This document shows positions 36,761 to 52,077 of a DNA stretch of 64,000 nucleotides, in pieces. The number at the start of each line of letters is the position of its first letter. Positions within the stretch are counted from its first letter, which is position 1. Made by a program: the position numbers and the translations under genes. Source of the DNA: Pilatotrama ljubarskyi (lineage: Eukaryota; Basidiomycota; Agaricomycetes; Polyporales; Polyporaceae); contig MU277721.1 of NCBI GenBank assembly GCA_022385805.1, positions 124,001-188,000 of the forward strand, written 5' to 3'. The notes below the pieces were generated by a model, which saw only the letters and a list, made by a program, of their open reading frames with translations, made no database searches and was not told the DNA's origin.

Positions 36761-37744
36761 GCAGAGTATGGTTAGTCCTCGTCAGTGACAGGACGCGGGC
36801 CCGTTCTCGACTATCGTCCCGATGTGCGAGCTACAGACTGGTGAGCGCATGAAGTTGTGAACGATTGACATGGGTAGGCGACCTGATGCACCTAGTTTAC
36901 CAGGGTTGTCTACGCTTCGCCAGTCATACACCGGCCAGTGCGGAAGCTCGACGGTGACATAGATCTCTGCTATAACGTAGAGCGGTGGCTGGCCACATAT
37001 CCAGAATCAGATCCGTTGCTTCCATCCATTCCCCCGCGGATGGTGGATGCGGCCCTATTCGGTGCCTCCATCAGATTGTATGCGTGTCCATCGCTGGCGC
37101 ACAGATTACCCACCTGGCCAGGGACTCATGTTCCTCTTCTCTGCGCACGTCTATTTCAGTGTCGTGTGGACATGTCAGGATCTGTGCTACCTGACGGTAT
37201 ACGACTGTCAATTCGAGGAAGTGCAATTTGAGGAAGTGATCTGGGGCCTTCGATGGCGGTGTGTATGGACCACGTCGCGGAGGTTTCGCCGAGTATGCAC
37301 GGCGATTGACGAAGATGGACAGACCCAGGGCAAATTCTTAGCTTAAGCTTGAGGACGTGGATGGCACAGTCGTAGGGTTCCACCACCGGGGCAAACGAAG
37401 ACCATCTGGTCTTCCTCGTCTCCCGGGCCGGATTGCTCCCTGGACCTTGTTCACTGCACGTATCGTACACCGAATGACATGCACTTCGGAAATGCATACT
37501 GTAGTGGCAGCAGCGGAGTCGTGACAATGGACGTCAGGCGACCTTGGTGCCCTCGAGCCATTGTCCCTCGTTCACCATCAAACCACGCTTGCATACTGTG
37601 CATACTGTATACTGGACCCACGGTCCTCTCCTACACCTCTCTCCCCCCTCGTACTGCATGGACACATCTCACGAATCTCCAGGTATCATTGAACATCTCC
37701 CGCGGTACGAGTGTCCTCCGTCTGCGGGGGAAGCAGCCGCAGGC
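36761..37744. other. Spacer downstream of the GNAT gene
   Basis: No supported coding region; scattered frames of 60-120 codons have no domain. The right end is the 3' flank of the small minus-strand gene. Confidence 0.5.
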
Positions 37745-37990
37745 TTACTTCCAGGTGATGTCGTTGAGGCCGCGGTAAGTGACGGTCGTGTCCGTGGGGA
37801 CGTACACCCCAGCGCGCCAGGTGTCGTCCTGGTTCTTGAACGCGACAAGCTCCCAGCCGTCGCGGTCCCAGGAATCGCGCTTGCGAGGGCCGATGTTGTA
37901 CCAGTCGTCGTCGCCCGTGTCGTTGGAGTACGAGGAGACGAAGACGTACATCGGCCCCTCGGTCTCGTTGACAACGATGATGCTTCCCAT
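37745..37990 (-). CDS. Small unknown beta-type protein, copy A
   Basis: An 81-residue protein beginning MGSIIVVNETEGPMYVFVSS and ending YRGLNDITWK-stop. It alternates hydrophobic and polar residues as in a small beta sandwich, with no signal peptide or membrane segment. Conserved core words shared with copy B are DWYNIGP, KRDSW, RDGWELVAFKN, RAGVYVP and TVTYRGL. I chose the ATG at 37990 over that at 38011 because an acceptor (ATGCAG) abuts it exactly, and the same CAG-ATGGGAAGC junction exists in copy B. A 5'UTR intron of 63 nt (37991-38053) starts with GTAAGC. Function is unknown; such proteins are multi-copy in mushrooms as far as I recall, without an assigned role. Confidence 0.8.
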   Translation of the reverse strand: MGSIIVVNETEGPMYVFVSSYSNDTGDDDWYNIGPRKRDSWDRDGWELVAFKNQDDTWRAGVYVPTDTTVTYRGLNDITWK

Positions 37991-38220
37991 CTGCATGAAA
38001 AGGACGGGCACGCGTCAAGGAACGTAGCTCAGCGGTGATCGGGATATGCTTACAGCTAAAGGAGGTGGAGTAGTGAGGGGATTGGCGCAAAGTTACTAGT
38101 GGTAAGCGTAGCTGTAGTACGACGCGGAATATTAGCCATGTAGCAGGGAGGAGGAAGGTCGCTTTGTGCGTACCGGATCTGCGAGTGCTGCTGCTTGAGG
38201 ATACTGAGACGAGCCGCCTC

Positions 38221-38227
38221 TTTTATG
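38221..38227 (-). promoter_or_regulatory. CATAAAA box of small gene copy A
   Basis: Read on the minus strand, GGCATAAAA lies about 230 bases before the start codon and about 170 before the 5'UTR intron. The same box in the same context precedes copy B. Confidence 0.5.
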
Positions 38228-38626
38228 CCTCTCCTGGGCGTCCTCGGGCCCACCAGGTGTACGCAGGGTTGGGAGGTAATGCGCCCATTTTCACGGCAAC
38301 GACCAAGTGTTGACGCTCTCCCTGTCGCGTACGACATCGCTAGGAAAGCGCAATACTTGTCTGAGCAGTTCCAGAACAGTGCGAGGCGCCCTCTCAACAC
38401 TTCACCCCGCTTCGAGGCCTGGGAGTGTCGTGCATCTTCGCCTCCGGCCAGGCGTCTGGTACAGCAACGGGACGCTGTACGAGATTCTCTCGCGCGTGAT
38501 TGAACGGCATGACCCCTTGCCGTCGCCGTTGCACTCGAGTCTTGTACGAGGTATGGTCCCTTGCCGCACGCACGCCTCCCGCTGTGCATCGAGCTATGGA
38601 AGTCAGGAAGACGAGCTGGGGACAGC

Positions 38627-42727
<4,101 letters not shown>

Positions 42728-43713
42728 ACTCTCGCATCCGCGCTTCACCTCTGTACAAATTCCTATCGACTATGCTGTCCTGTTCTCATATACGTGAGTG
42801 TCTCCTCCATGCCGTGTGGTCAGTGTTTGTGTATGCCTGCTTCATGACAACGCTGACTAGGCTCTCGTTTCCCTCGTCACCTTTCGCCTTCCTCTTGAAC
42901 GTTCAGCCGGCTGATACCTCGCCAGCTCCTCGTCTCAAAATGTACCCGCAACAACACGTCAACAACATCTCATCAATATCATCAACTTTCGCATCCTGCC
43001 CGCACTCGGCCGGCCCCCCGTCGACGCCGCAGCGCGCCGTTCGTCGTATTCCACCAATCCTATTCTTCTATATCGCTTCAGTTCTCGTTCCTCGTTACTC
43101 TGTCGCAACCCTGGGACTTCTGAGTGGTTTGAGCATGGGGCTCGGGTTGTCGGATTCCGTTATATGTGTGGCGGTAGAAGGGCTGCCCTCGTTCCTCTGT
43201 ACGTTATCTGCACGCAAAGCAATACACATCATCGACTCGCATTCAGGGGGAGGGGGTTGTCGGTTCGGTGCGGCCTTACTATTGCACCAACTATCAGAGG
43301 ATGGTCTATGTCATGCACTGACCATGATCCATGATTGGCCGCTGTCTGAGGATATGATGGTGGCCACCACAGGCATCGCTGAAACTAAGCTGGTCCTGAG
43401 CTGGATACTCTGTACATTGTGGATCGTCCCACCCGGCCATATATACTACGATTACCGTTTTGAGCGACGCAAGTGTTGTGTCTCGACTTGGAAGTAGCGC
43501 TGGTCACCATGGTATATAGTCCGCCTCGACTTTCATCTCATACCACTTCTTATCGAACTAAGATCTGCAGCAAAAGCGTAGGCAAATTCCATAACATACT
43601 GCTCTTTATGCGAATCAGAGTCTGATCATGGCATTTCCTGCGCAGGATACTCTCTTGATCACTTGTCGAGGCACGCGCCACAACTTGAATCATCAGACTT
43701 TGGTGGCTCGACG
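42728..43713. other. Spacer with an unexplained 241-codon frame
   Basis: The frame 42772-43497 (plus) is open for 241 codons just after the MAPK stop. Its translation is Ser/Leu-rich with no domain and no start context. It may be the MAPK 3'UTR and a chance frame. Confidence 0.4.
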
Positions 43714-45469
43714 ATGCCACGCCTCGACCTCGACACTCTCGACATAGTCTGCGCGTATGTCAACGATGTACAGACAGTCCTATCTTTCTCGGTCACCTGC
43801 CACGCTCTACGGATCATCGCCGCGAGGAGGCTCGTCGCGGTAAAGCCTATCGTCCTAGTCGACGAGCGCTCCATCCGCTCTTTCCACAAATTCCTCTTGG
43901 CCGACAGGACGGCGCGCTCTCCTTACGCCCGCGAGGTCTTCGTTCAAATCGAAGAGTGCGACAAGAAGACTCGAGAGGAGGTCGCGGACCTCTTCATCGA
44001 GATCCTCGTGCATCTCACCCACCTGGAGTCTCTCAGGATACAATGCGGCCACAAGTTCTCCGAGTGCCTACGAGATACGCGGATACCTCTCACAATCAGC
44101 CAGCTGTACAGTCTGCGCAAGCTCGAGATATCAGGATGGCCCGATGTCGCAGAAGATATCGTGCGGACGGCGCGTTCACCACTCAGGGAACTTCACGCCT
44201 CGTTCGACAAGCCGCTGACGACGGACCCGTCAAATGCTCAGTGGACTACCGTAATACGCCTCGACGACCTGATCTCCCACCTTGCACCGACGCTCGAGGT
44301 CCTCCACTTGCAGAAGAAGAACATCAAGCTCGCCGGGAGAGGCGCGCAGTATCCCCGCATGCGCTCGGTGCACTTCCGCGGTATCGAAGGCCCTCCGTGG
44401 GTGGACGTCCTCGTGCACATGTTCCCGAATCTTTGCGACACGCTCGACCTGGGCGCCATCGACTACACGCTCGTCGACGCGGTCGAGCGCCAGGTCCGTG
44501 CGCGGCGAATCAACAAGCAGCGCCAGGAGCACGCCTCGTGGAAAGGGCTGGACTGCGTCATCGGGGACGCGATCAGTTTGTACATGTTGGGGCTAACGTG
44601 CCCAGTGCGGCGCGTTATGGTGGATGCAGTCTGCGGCCATCTGAAGGAGCAGCTGGCGACGGCCCTGCGGGACACTCTGCCGACTCATCTGAAGCTGACG
44701 GTCATGCTTGCACATGGCATGAACGCGTTCGAAGACCTGTTTCCGGTGGAGGTAATCCCCAAGCTCACGCACCTCGTGCTCTTTGTCACGTACGACAACC
44801 TCGAGGACGACGACCGTATCGATCGGTTCACACTGTCATCCGTACAGTGGCATGCCTTCCTCGTACGTTGATCCCGCTCATCGTCTTGCTCGGTTATGTG
44901 CTGAGTGCGAGCGCAGGATCTGGTTATCAGTGCCATCAAGCCCCTCCGCCTCACACATCTGCGGTTCATAGTCCACTACAACGTGAACCTAGGGGAGAGC
45001 ATCACGTCGACGCCGAACTATTCCAAGGCCTTCATCAAGAACATGCGTGAGCTAGAGCACAGTGCGATAGCCTCGTCGCTGATGGACGCTGTTCCGTCCT
45101 TGCGCTACGTCTTTCTGTCCTTTGGCGGAGAATTTGATGTCCCGAGCCTGTCCACCGGTCCGGGTGCCCCTGATGTGCACAACCGCTCGTCAATCGCGAC
45201 GCGCGGCCGCTGGATGTCGTCCTCCGCGTGGACGCACTCCGGCGATGAGGCAGATGTGATGCGTCACCCTGCAAGGGTCGGCGATGCAGCGGCGGAGAAG
45301 CTGCTGACCGACGAGGCTCTCACATTGTCGGCGGAGGACGAGGTGAGCGGATTGTAAACATATCCCTTGCGTGTAGACGCTGACTCGCTCTTCATACTTG
45401 AAGTGGACGCTGGAGCTTGATCGTCAATGGACTGCAGAAGAGACTGCTGACTGGATGCCGCCAGAGTAG
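43714..45469 (+). CDS. F-box-like protein, three exons
   Basis: The protein begins MPRLDLDTLDIVCAYVNDVQ and continues VLSFSVTCHALRIIAARRLV, a degenerate F-box-like start typical of Agaricomycete LRR proteins. A leucine-rich series follows (LVHLTHLESLRIQCGHKFSE, YSLRKLEISGWPDVAED, LISHLAPTLEVLHLQKKNIK, THLVLFVTYDN). The ATG at 43714 is the first in frame; an upstream TTG at 43663 is not a plausible start. Intron 1 follows QWHAFL (donor GTACGT) and rejoins DLVISAIKPLRLTHLRF. A second intron from about 45343 to 45403 is inferred: skipping it leads to WTLELDRQWTAEETADW and MPPE-stop, which matches the end of the paralog at 47175-48980. Without it the frame ends VSGL-stop at 45357. Confidence 0.75.
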
Positions 45470-46484
45470 GCTCCCCCGTGTATCTCATACCTTCGATTAT
45501 CTCGCGCAGCAACGGCTCGTTAATCATCCAATGTATCCTACGGATACTGATCATAGCCCCGACAGAATGCGATATACGCGGGCACTGGATCCTGCCCCTC
45601 ACCTCGGATCTGGTTAACTAGAGAGCATGTTCTGCAGCCACAATGCTTGATTCCTCATCCCACACGTCGCGAATCTAACTGTGCCATAGGTTAGCAGGCC
45701 TTTCCGATTTGTGCTCTTTCGTCGCACATGCTCCCTGCGCGTCTGTATCGTCAGAAAGTCCCTCATTTCGTGTCGGCTGCTTACCCGTGCAAACAGGCCA
45801 CAACCCACTGTCAGCTAGCCTTCATGTGCCTCTGCAGACGATCAGGTAGGCCTATAGCCATCCCGGACGCTGACCGCAGCTCACGTTGTTGACTTCCATA
45901 GCTCGATAGACAAGGGAAGACGTGCGTGCGGTACATCGTACGAGACTCGAACGTAACGGCCGCAGCAAGGGGTCAGATAGATTTAGAACGTCCGGTCATG
46001 CGCCAGAGGAACGCGCTGTTGCTGTATCAAACGCCGTGCGGAGGCGAAGATGCACGACACTCCAAAGCCTCGAAGCAGGGTTACGTATTGAGAGGGCGTC
46101 TCGCACATTTCTTGAAATACTCAAACAAGTCCAGGGCTTTCCAGGCAATGTCATACGCGACAGTGGAAGTGTCAACACTTGGTCATCGCCGTGAAACTCG
46201 GCCTTAGCACCTGCGAACTTTGCATACACCTGGTGGACCCAAGGACGCCTACGAGAGGCATAAAATGGCCCACTCGTCTCAGGATCCCCAAGCAGCAGCA
46301 CTCGTATATCCGGTACGCGCACACTGGCCCTCATCTCGCTACATAGCTGACATCTCCGGCTGTACCACAGCTACGCTTACTGCTCAGTACCATCGTTCCA
46401 AGCTCCCTCGATCCCACCCCACCTTTCAGCTGTAAGCTAGTCTCGGTCGCCGTTGGACTTCAGTTCCTGATCCATTTCATTCAG
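45470..46484. other. Spacer containing promoter of small gene copy B
   Basis: From 45869 on, this is the upstream half of duplication copy B. Between 45470 and 45868 I see nothing. Confidence 0.6.
46259..46265 (+). promoter_or_regulatory. CATAAAA box of small gene copy B
   Basis: GAGGCATAAAATGG has the same position and context as in copy A, about 170 bases before the 5'UTR intron. The surrounding bases are among the best conserved of the duplication. Confidence 0.5.
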
Positions 46485-46730
46485 ATGGGAAGCATCATCG
46501 TCGTCAACGACACCAATGGGCCGATGTACGTCTTCGTCTCCTCGTACTCCAACCCCACGGGCCACAGCGACTGGTACAACATCGGTCCGGGGAAGCGCGA
46601 TTCCTGGAGCCGCGACGGCTGGGAACTCGTCGCGTTCAAGAACGAGGACGACACTAAGCGCGCCGGGGTGTATGTCCCCGTGAACTCGACCGTGACTTAC
46701 CGCGGCCTCGATGATATCACGTGGATCTAA
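46485..46730 (+). CDS. Small unknown beta-type protein, copy B
   Basis: An 81-residue protein starting MGSIIVVNDTNGPMYVFVSS and ending YRGLDDITWI-stop, about 80% identical to copy A. Most differences lie in loops (NPTGHSDW versus NDTGDDDW). The start codon abuts an acceptor (CATTCAG); the preceding 53 nt (46432-46484, donor GTAAGC) form a 5'UTR intron at the same place as in copy A. No signal peptide is present, so it is probably cytosolic or leaves by an unconventional route. No function can be assigned from the sequence. Confidence 0.8.
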   Translation: MGSIIVVNDTNGPMYVFVSSYSNPTGHSDWYNIGPGKRDSWSRDGWELVAFKNEDDTKRAGVYVPVNSTVTYRGLDDITWI

Positions 46731-47174
46731 GCCCTTCCGGGTCTTCGCCAGGAGATGGAGGACATCGCCCTCGCTAGAAGTTCTCATTCGGGGAGTTCGT
46801 GCGGTATCTTGTGTGCGGTATGAGTGTGAGAGACGTGTAGCAGGGGATGGGATTCCAATATATGCAAGCGGAGTTGTGCGGTGAACGAAGGGGGTTACTC
46901 GAGGAAGTCGAGGTCGCCTGACGTCTTTTCGGGACTCCGCTACACTGCATCTCAAGATCTGTCTTTTCGTCCCCGGCAAGAGAGTCAATCGAACATGGTC
47001 GTGCATACTCGGCAGAACCTGTGCGATGTACTACTATCCCGACCACAGATATGTAGTACATATGCGCGTTCGAACAGTATTAACCGAGTATTGACCGCTT
47101 GCAATCACAGTCCGAGTCACGGCTCTACTAGCTTCAAGTTGCACCTGTAGAGCCGCCTGATTGGAAACGGCAAG
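46731..47174. other. Spacer between small gene B and the F-box-like relic
   Basis: It holds the 3' flank of the small gene and the upstream region of the next gene. Nothing else is supported. Confidence 0.6.
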
Positions 47175-48980
47175 ATGCGCGTCGACCTGGACATCCTCGA
47201 ACATGTCTGCGACTGGTGCCAGCATGCGCCCTCGCTACTATCGCTGTCGCTCGTTTCGCATGCCGTCCGCACCATTGTCATAAAGAGGCTACTCCGTATG
47301 CGACCGATCGTTCTGCGAGGAGTGCGCCAGGTTCAAGCATTCCATAAGCTTGTATTTTCTGATCCAGAGAGACGACTGCCGTCCGTTCGCGGTCTGCAGA
47401 TCGGCTGCTTCGAAATTCCCGAATCACTTCACGAGGAGATCCTGCGGTATTTGCTGGACATCTTGCGGGGTGCGGGATACCTAAGAGTGCTCCAAGTGCA
47501 ACACCCTGGTCTTACTGTATGTTTTATTCTCTCTGATAGTTCGGTGTGGCTGAAGGAACCACTCAGCTCCTGCCTTACACACGTTGTCCGCGCCAACAAG
47601 GAGCAAAGACACACACCGTAGGAATATCACTCAACATACTACTCGTTCTCATGTTGCTTTGAAGGCTCTACGCGTTGCATTTCCTAGAAATTGTCATCCA
47701 GACGGCTGTGCCCCTTTCCTAACCACTACTGCTGAACTCGACGAACGGATCAGTCATCTTTCGCCTACGATGGAACTCCTGGAGGTCGCGAATCACGTTG
47801 TAGAATTCGACCAGATTGGCGTCCCATTCCCGGCCTTACGCTCCCTATTGGTCAAGCATGGGTTAGCCTCGGTACAGATTGACGTCCTCGTGCGGAAGTT
47901 ACCTGCCCTGGATGGTACGTTGGACACAGGATCATCTAGCATGTGCGACTCGGATGACGTCCTGAAGTTGTCCGGCGTCGCTGCGCTGTACGGGATCCAT
48001 CAGTTGAACCTGCTGTTGCAAGCGCAGCGGTCCTGGAAACAGTTGGATCGCCTCGCAGGCCCTGTTCTCTTCCTGTTCGTGCTGGCTGTGGCGTGTCCTG
48101 TGCGTCATCTCATGGTGGACGGCTTCTGGGGCCGGGAAGAGGAACAGCTACTGGCAATACTACGCCTCACGAGTCACGCCGCCTACTCACCTCAAATTGA
48201 CTATCTTGTGGTCCGAACGCTACCGCATCTTCGAAGCCCTGTTTCCACAGCAAGTCACAGTCAGGTTGACCCACCTAGTGCTCGTAGTACGATATTTTGT
48301 CGCCAACGACGAACGTGATGCGGATAACTATGATCAAGTCTCGTGGACAGCCTATTGGAACAACGTGCTCGTGCGTCGTCCACCTCCATCTTTTGTGCTC
48401 TAAAATAATCTTAAGCCCACCCGCCAGTCAAAGATCGTATTTGCTGTGCGCCAACTGCAGCTCATCACCCACTTCCGCTTGGTAATCGAGTACAGCGGCT
48501 GGTTCACATTCGTTCCATCTTCCGAGACGTTTGCGGAAAGCGTTCGCCATCCGGACCAGCGAGCGACAGCCGAGGAACTGGTAAGTAAAGAAAGTCCCAT
48601 CGTTGCAATATGTTTTCTTGATGGCTGTCGGCCACATTCGCGTGGGCGACATACGCTCAAATGCACCCGCGACCTGGCCCGGGAGATGGATATTATCCTC
48701 AGGTTGGAGAAAAGCTGAGCTACTGGGACAACCGGGAGGACCTTGTATCGGAAAGCTCGGAAAGGAGGTAATTGAGGACATGTTGGTCGCGGAGGACCTG
48801 ATCTTATCCGAATGCGATGAGGTGAGCCTTCCGGCCGCCGGCCGACGCAATCGCACACGACCGAATTGTTGATGTCTACTACTTGCCGCTGGCGCGTTGT
48901 CTACATAGGGAGAGCTCGACCTCGATTGCGACTGCCATTGGGACGTGGAGGAGACTGCGGATTCCGAATGGCCTCAGTGA
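47175..48980 (+). pseudogene. F-box-like paralog, frameshifted
   Basis: A paralog of the gene at 43714. MRVDLDILEHVCDWCQHAPS corresponds to its start, and blocks such as RPIVLRGVRQVQAFHKLVFS, RISHLSPTMELLEV, CPVRHLMVDGFWGREEEQLL and LTHLVLVVRYFV align along the whole length. The frame breaks between 48164 and 48185: LLAILRLTSH is in one frame and PPTHLKLTILWSERYRIFEA in another, whereas the paralog runs through ALRDTLPTHLKLT. No intron fits there. The exon structure after HPGLT (47515-47640) is also hard to close. The last exon, GELDLDCDCHWDVEETADSE, ends at 48978-48980 and resembles the end of the paralog. It is either a recent pseudogene or a gene with a sequencing error. Confidence 0.6.
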
Positions 48981-49053
48981 ACCAGGAAATACGTTCGATA
49001 CGCGGGCTGCAGAAAAGACGAGCGCAGGGAGACGACATCGCCAGAACACGAGC

Positions 49054-51797
49054 TCACGAGGTGCCTATACCCTTCCATTCCTCGTACTCCTCTTCCTTCA
49101 CCTTCGATTTCGCTTTTGCTTTCGCCTTCCTCGCCTTGGCAGGGACCAAGTCCGTGCCTGCCTCCACTTTCCTCAAACCGACCATGTTCTCGTGATCTAT
49201 CACCCAGTGACGGCAATTAGCAATACAACTCAAAACCTATTAGCTGAGAGGAATGCCCACATTCGCCAGTGATCAAGTCGTCTGCAATGGACCGCACGCC
49301 AGAGGTTATATACCGAGTCGACACGCCACGCGCTACGAGCGGCTGCGCGAGCATGGCCTTCAGCTCCGCCTTCAACGCTGCAGTCTTCGCCGCCAACGCC
49401 TTACGCTTCTGCTTGGAGGGCGCCGCCGCTGCCCCGTCGTCGTCACTGCACACCCACGCAGTCAGCGGACGATGCGAAGGCAAGAAAGACGTTTTGTAGC
49501 GTACCTGGCAAAGTCAGAGTCAAGCTCGATCTCCATAGCGTCCGCTGCCTCCTTGAGCCAGTTCCGCTCGTGGTTCTCCTTCTTGACCTTGTGCTGCGCG
49601 GCATCGATCTCGCGCGCGAGCTGAATGCGCGCCTTGAGCTTGTCGAGCATGTACAGCTCCACCGGCATCTCCGGGATCTCGTCTTCCTCTACGAACCGGA
49701 AGGGTCAGTACCTAATGTGGGCAATTTATGGGGTGGTGCGGGTGACGTACGTCTGCCGAGATTGTGCATCAACGCTCGCACGACCTTGCGTTCGTCCGGC
49801 GCGCACATGAGCAAACTGAAACCGCGACGCATCGCACGCGCCGTACGACCGTTCCGGTGCACGTACGCGTCCGCGGTGCGCGGCGCCTGATAGTGCACTA
49901 CGTGGTCCACTGCGGGAATATCGAGACCACGCGCCGCGATATCCGTCGCGAGCAAGACAGCGTTCGGCGTAGACTTGAATCGGTCGAGGTTCTTGAGGCG
50001 CTGGCGCTGCTCGAGCTGCGAGTGGAGGGGGAACGCGCGGACCTCGAGGAGCTCCATGAGCGGGAGCAGTCTGCGGATGCCGTCGATGGACGAGAGGAAG
50101 ACAAGCGTGCGACCGGGGTAGCGGAGAAGGAAGTAATAGAGGTACGCGTCTTTGTCGGTCATCAGGCACTCGATCTTGCTCTCGGTGAGCGTTGCGACGA
50201 CGCTCCCCGCAGGGCTGATGTCAACTACGGCCGGCTCGGGGTCGCGGAAGTCCAGCCGGAGGAGGAGGTCGTCGAGCGTGGACGCTGGCTTTTCGTTCTT
50301 GCGGCGGCGGCCGCGCGACCGCCTTTTGAGGTTCTTCTGGAGGTCTTTGCTGAGGGTGGCCGAGAAGACGAATGTTTGCAGCTCGCCCGACCGGACGCCT
50401 TCTTTGCTGTCTTCCGGCTCGCCTTCCTCGTTCTCGGGCTCGATGACTTCGTCGCTATATGCGCATGAGGAAACGGCAGAGATGATAGTCACACAAGCAT
50501 ACGTACTCTGACTTCCGGAGGGTTAGGCGCAGTATGTTGTCGAGCTCAGCGAAATGACCAGTCTCGATCATCCGGTCGGCTTCATCGAGCACCAGAAATC
50601 GGAGGGTCTCGATCTGAGTAGCAAGCTCATCGTCCTGGGGTCGCTGATTAGCTGGAAAATGCTAGATATCGACATCACGAGGAGTGCTCACCTCCTGTAT
50701 GATATCCCAGAGTCGACCGGGCGTCGCTACCAGCACGTCCACTCCGCGCGACAGGATTCGACGCTGCTTTTGGGCGGACATTCCTCCTACGATGGCTGCG
50801 ACGCTGACGAGAGGCGGGTGCTTCGGTTTGTCGCCTTGTGAGTCTTTCGGCTGTGCTTTCGCCTTACCCTTGCCTTTGTGAGGTCGCTCGCTCTTCCCCT
50901 GCTCCTTGCCCTCCAAAGCGCCCTCGGCTCCAGCACAATCATCTGCGTCGATGTCCGCTGGAGTAAGGCAAGCATTGAGATGCGAGGAGACCTGCATAGC
51001 AAGCTCGCGTGTCGGCGCAAGGATGAGAGCGCGGACTGGCCGCCGGGTCTTCGAGCTTGGGATTGGACGGGAGTACGCCTCCGTAAGCAGGTGGTGGAGA
51101 ATAGGTAGCCCGTATGCCAGGGTTTTACCGGAACCCTAGACAGAAGCTCAGAGAGCGCCTGCATGACCCGGAGCAAGAGAACGTACTGTCTCGGCTACGC
51201 CTACGACGTCCTTTCCCTTCAGTGCCAGCGGTAGCGTCTGGGCTTGGATAGGGGTAGGATCGGTGAACTTCTTCGCATACAATGCCCGAGCCAGCTGAGG
51301 ATGGAGATGGAAAGCGTCCCAGGCCGGGAGAAGGGTCTTGGCTGCTGAGGGTCAGGATCGGACTGGCAACGAGCAGCAGAGAACCCACCATCAAAGGTGA
51401 TGGCTTCCGGCAAGGCATCCACATTCACTTTCTCTACCGGCACTTCGGAGGACTGCCCGACCTTGTCTTCAACGTGGACATCTTCGTCCTGTTCTTTGAC
51501 TCCGGTCACCTAATGCACTGATCAGATATACGCACGACCTGCGAGATTATGTGGACGGACTTTGAAACGAGCGACTTTCCCTGCGTCCGTCTCCTCGTAC
51601 ACAACATCCACGTCCTCCACCTCCTCGAGATCAAGGAACCCCTCGAGACCAGTCCCGAGGTCCGCTTCGCGCGGCCTGGATGTTTTCTTCCACTGCAGGT
51701 CATCCGCCGTGACATGCTTCGTCTTGAACCGCTTTGCGATGGACGAAGCGGATGGTTTTGTCTTCCTTTTTACGCCCAGCTTTTCAGAGACAGCCAT
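49054..51797 (-). CDS. MAK5: DEAD-box RNA helicase Mak5 (DDX24)
   Basis: This is a nucleolar ATP-dependent RNA helicase for 60S ribosome assembly. The start is [19 protein letters not shown]; a basic/acidic N-terminal region contains DDLQWKK. Helicase motifs appear in order: [19 protein letters not shown] and PTPIQ (Q motif), [12 protein letters not shown] (Walker A, split by an intron), [74 protein letters not shown] and [14 protein letters not shown] Lys-rich linker ([18 protein letters not shown] type) interrupts the first RecA domain, as in Mak5. The C-terminus contains [10 protein letters not shown] and ends with a Lys/Ala-rich stretch, WKGIGTS-stop. It converges with the preceding F-box-like relic (73 bp apart) and is divergent from the gene at 52078. 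Confidence 0.93.
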
Positions 51798-52077
51798 AGT
51801 GAAGTAGTCAGTACGCAGCGGGATGGGTGGCTGTCAGTGCCGCCGCGTTCGTCGAGAGACAAATTCTTCACAAGCGCCCATTCCCGATCACACTCGGGAT
51901 GTTCGGCCCGGAGGCGCCTATGACCTTCGACGTCAGGCGTCGCTCTTGCATCCATTCTCGCCAGACTCTCACTGCTCAGATCCTCACGCTCGTCCTCGGC
52001 GCTCTTCTTTGTCCTCTAGGTAGTACTCGAGACAAACATCACGGAGTCTGACAGATCTGAGGAGCAGCGAGCATAGA

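Larger units (their letters stand above)
37745..38626. repeat. Inverted segmental duplication, copy A (gene, 5'UTR, promoter)
   Basis: Its minus strand aligns with the plus strand of 45869-46735. Similarity covers the small gene, its 5'UTR intron, the CATAAAA box and a further 400 bp upstream. Shared landmarks include the words AGGCATAAAA, CCACCAGGTGTA, GACCAAGTGTTGAC and ATCGAGCTATGGAAGTCA. Confidence 0.8.
45869..46735. repeat. Inverted segmental duplication, copy B
   Basis: Its plus strand aligns with the minus strand of 37745-38626, from the far promoter to the stop codon of the small gene. Similarity ends close to the stop codon; downstream sequences differ apart from a few bases. Confidence 0.8.

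Noticed and set aside
43956..45050. 364-codon overlapping frame inside the F-box-like gene
   Set aside because: Pro/Arg-rich shadow frame of the real gene on the same strand; the leucine-rich F-box-like frame has family support and the shadow has none.
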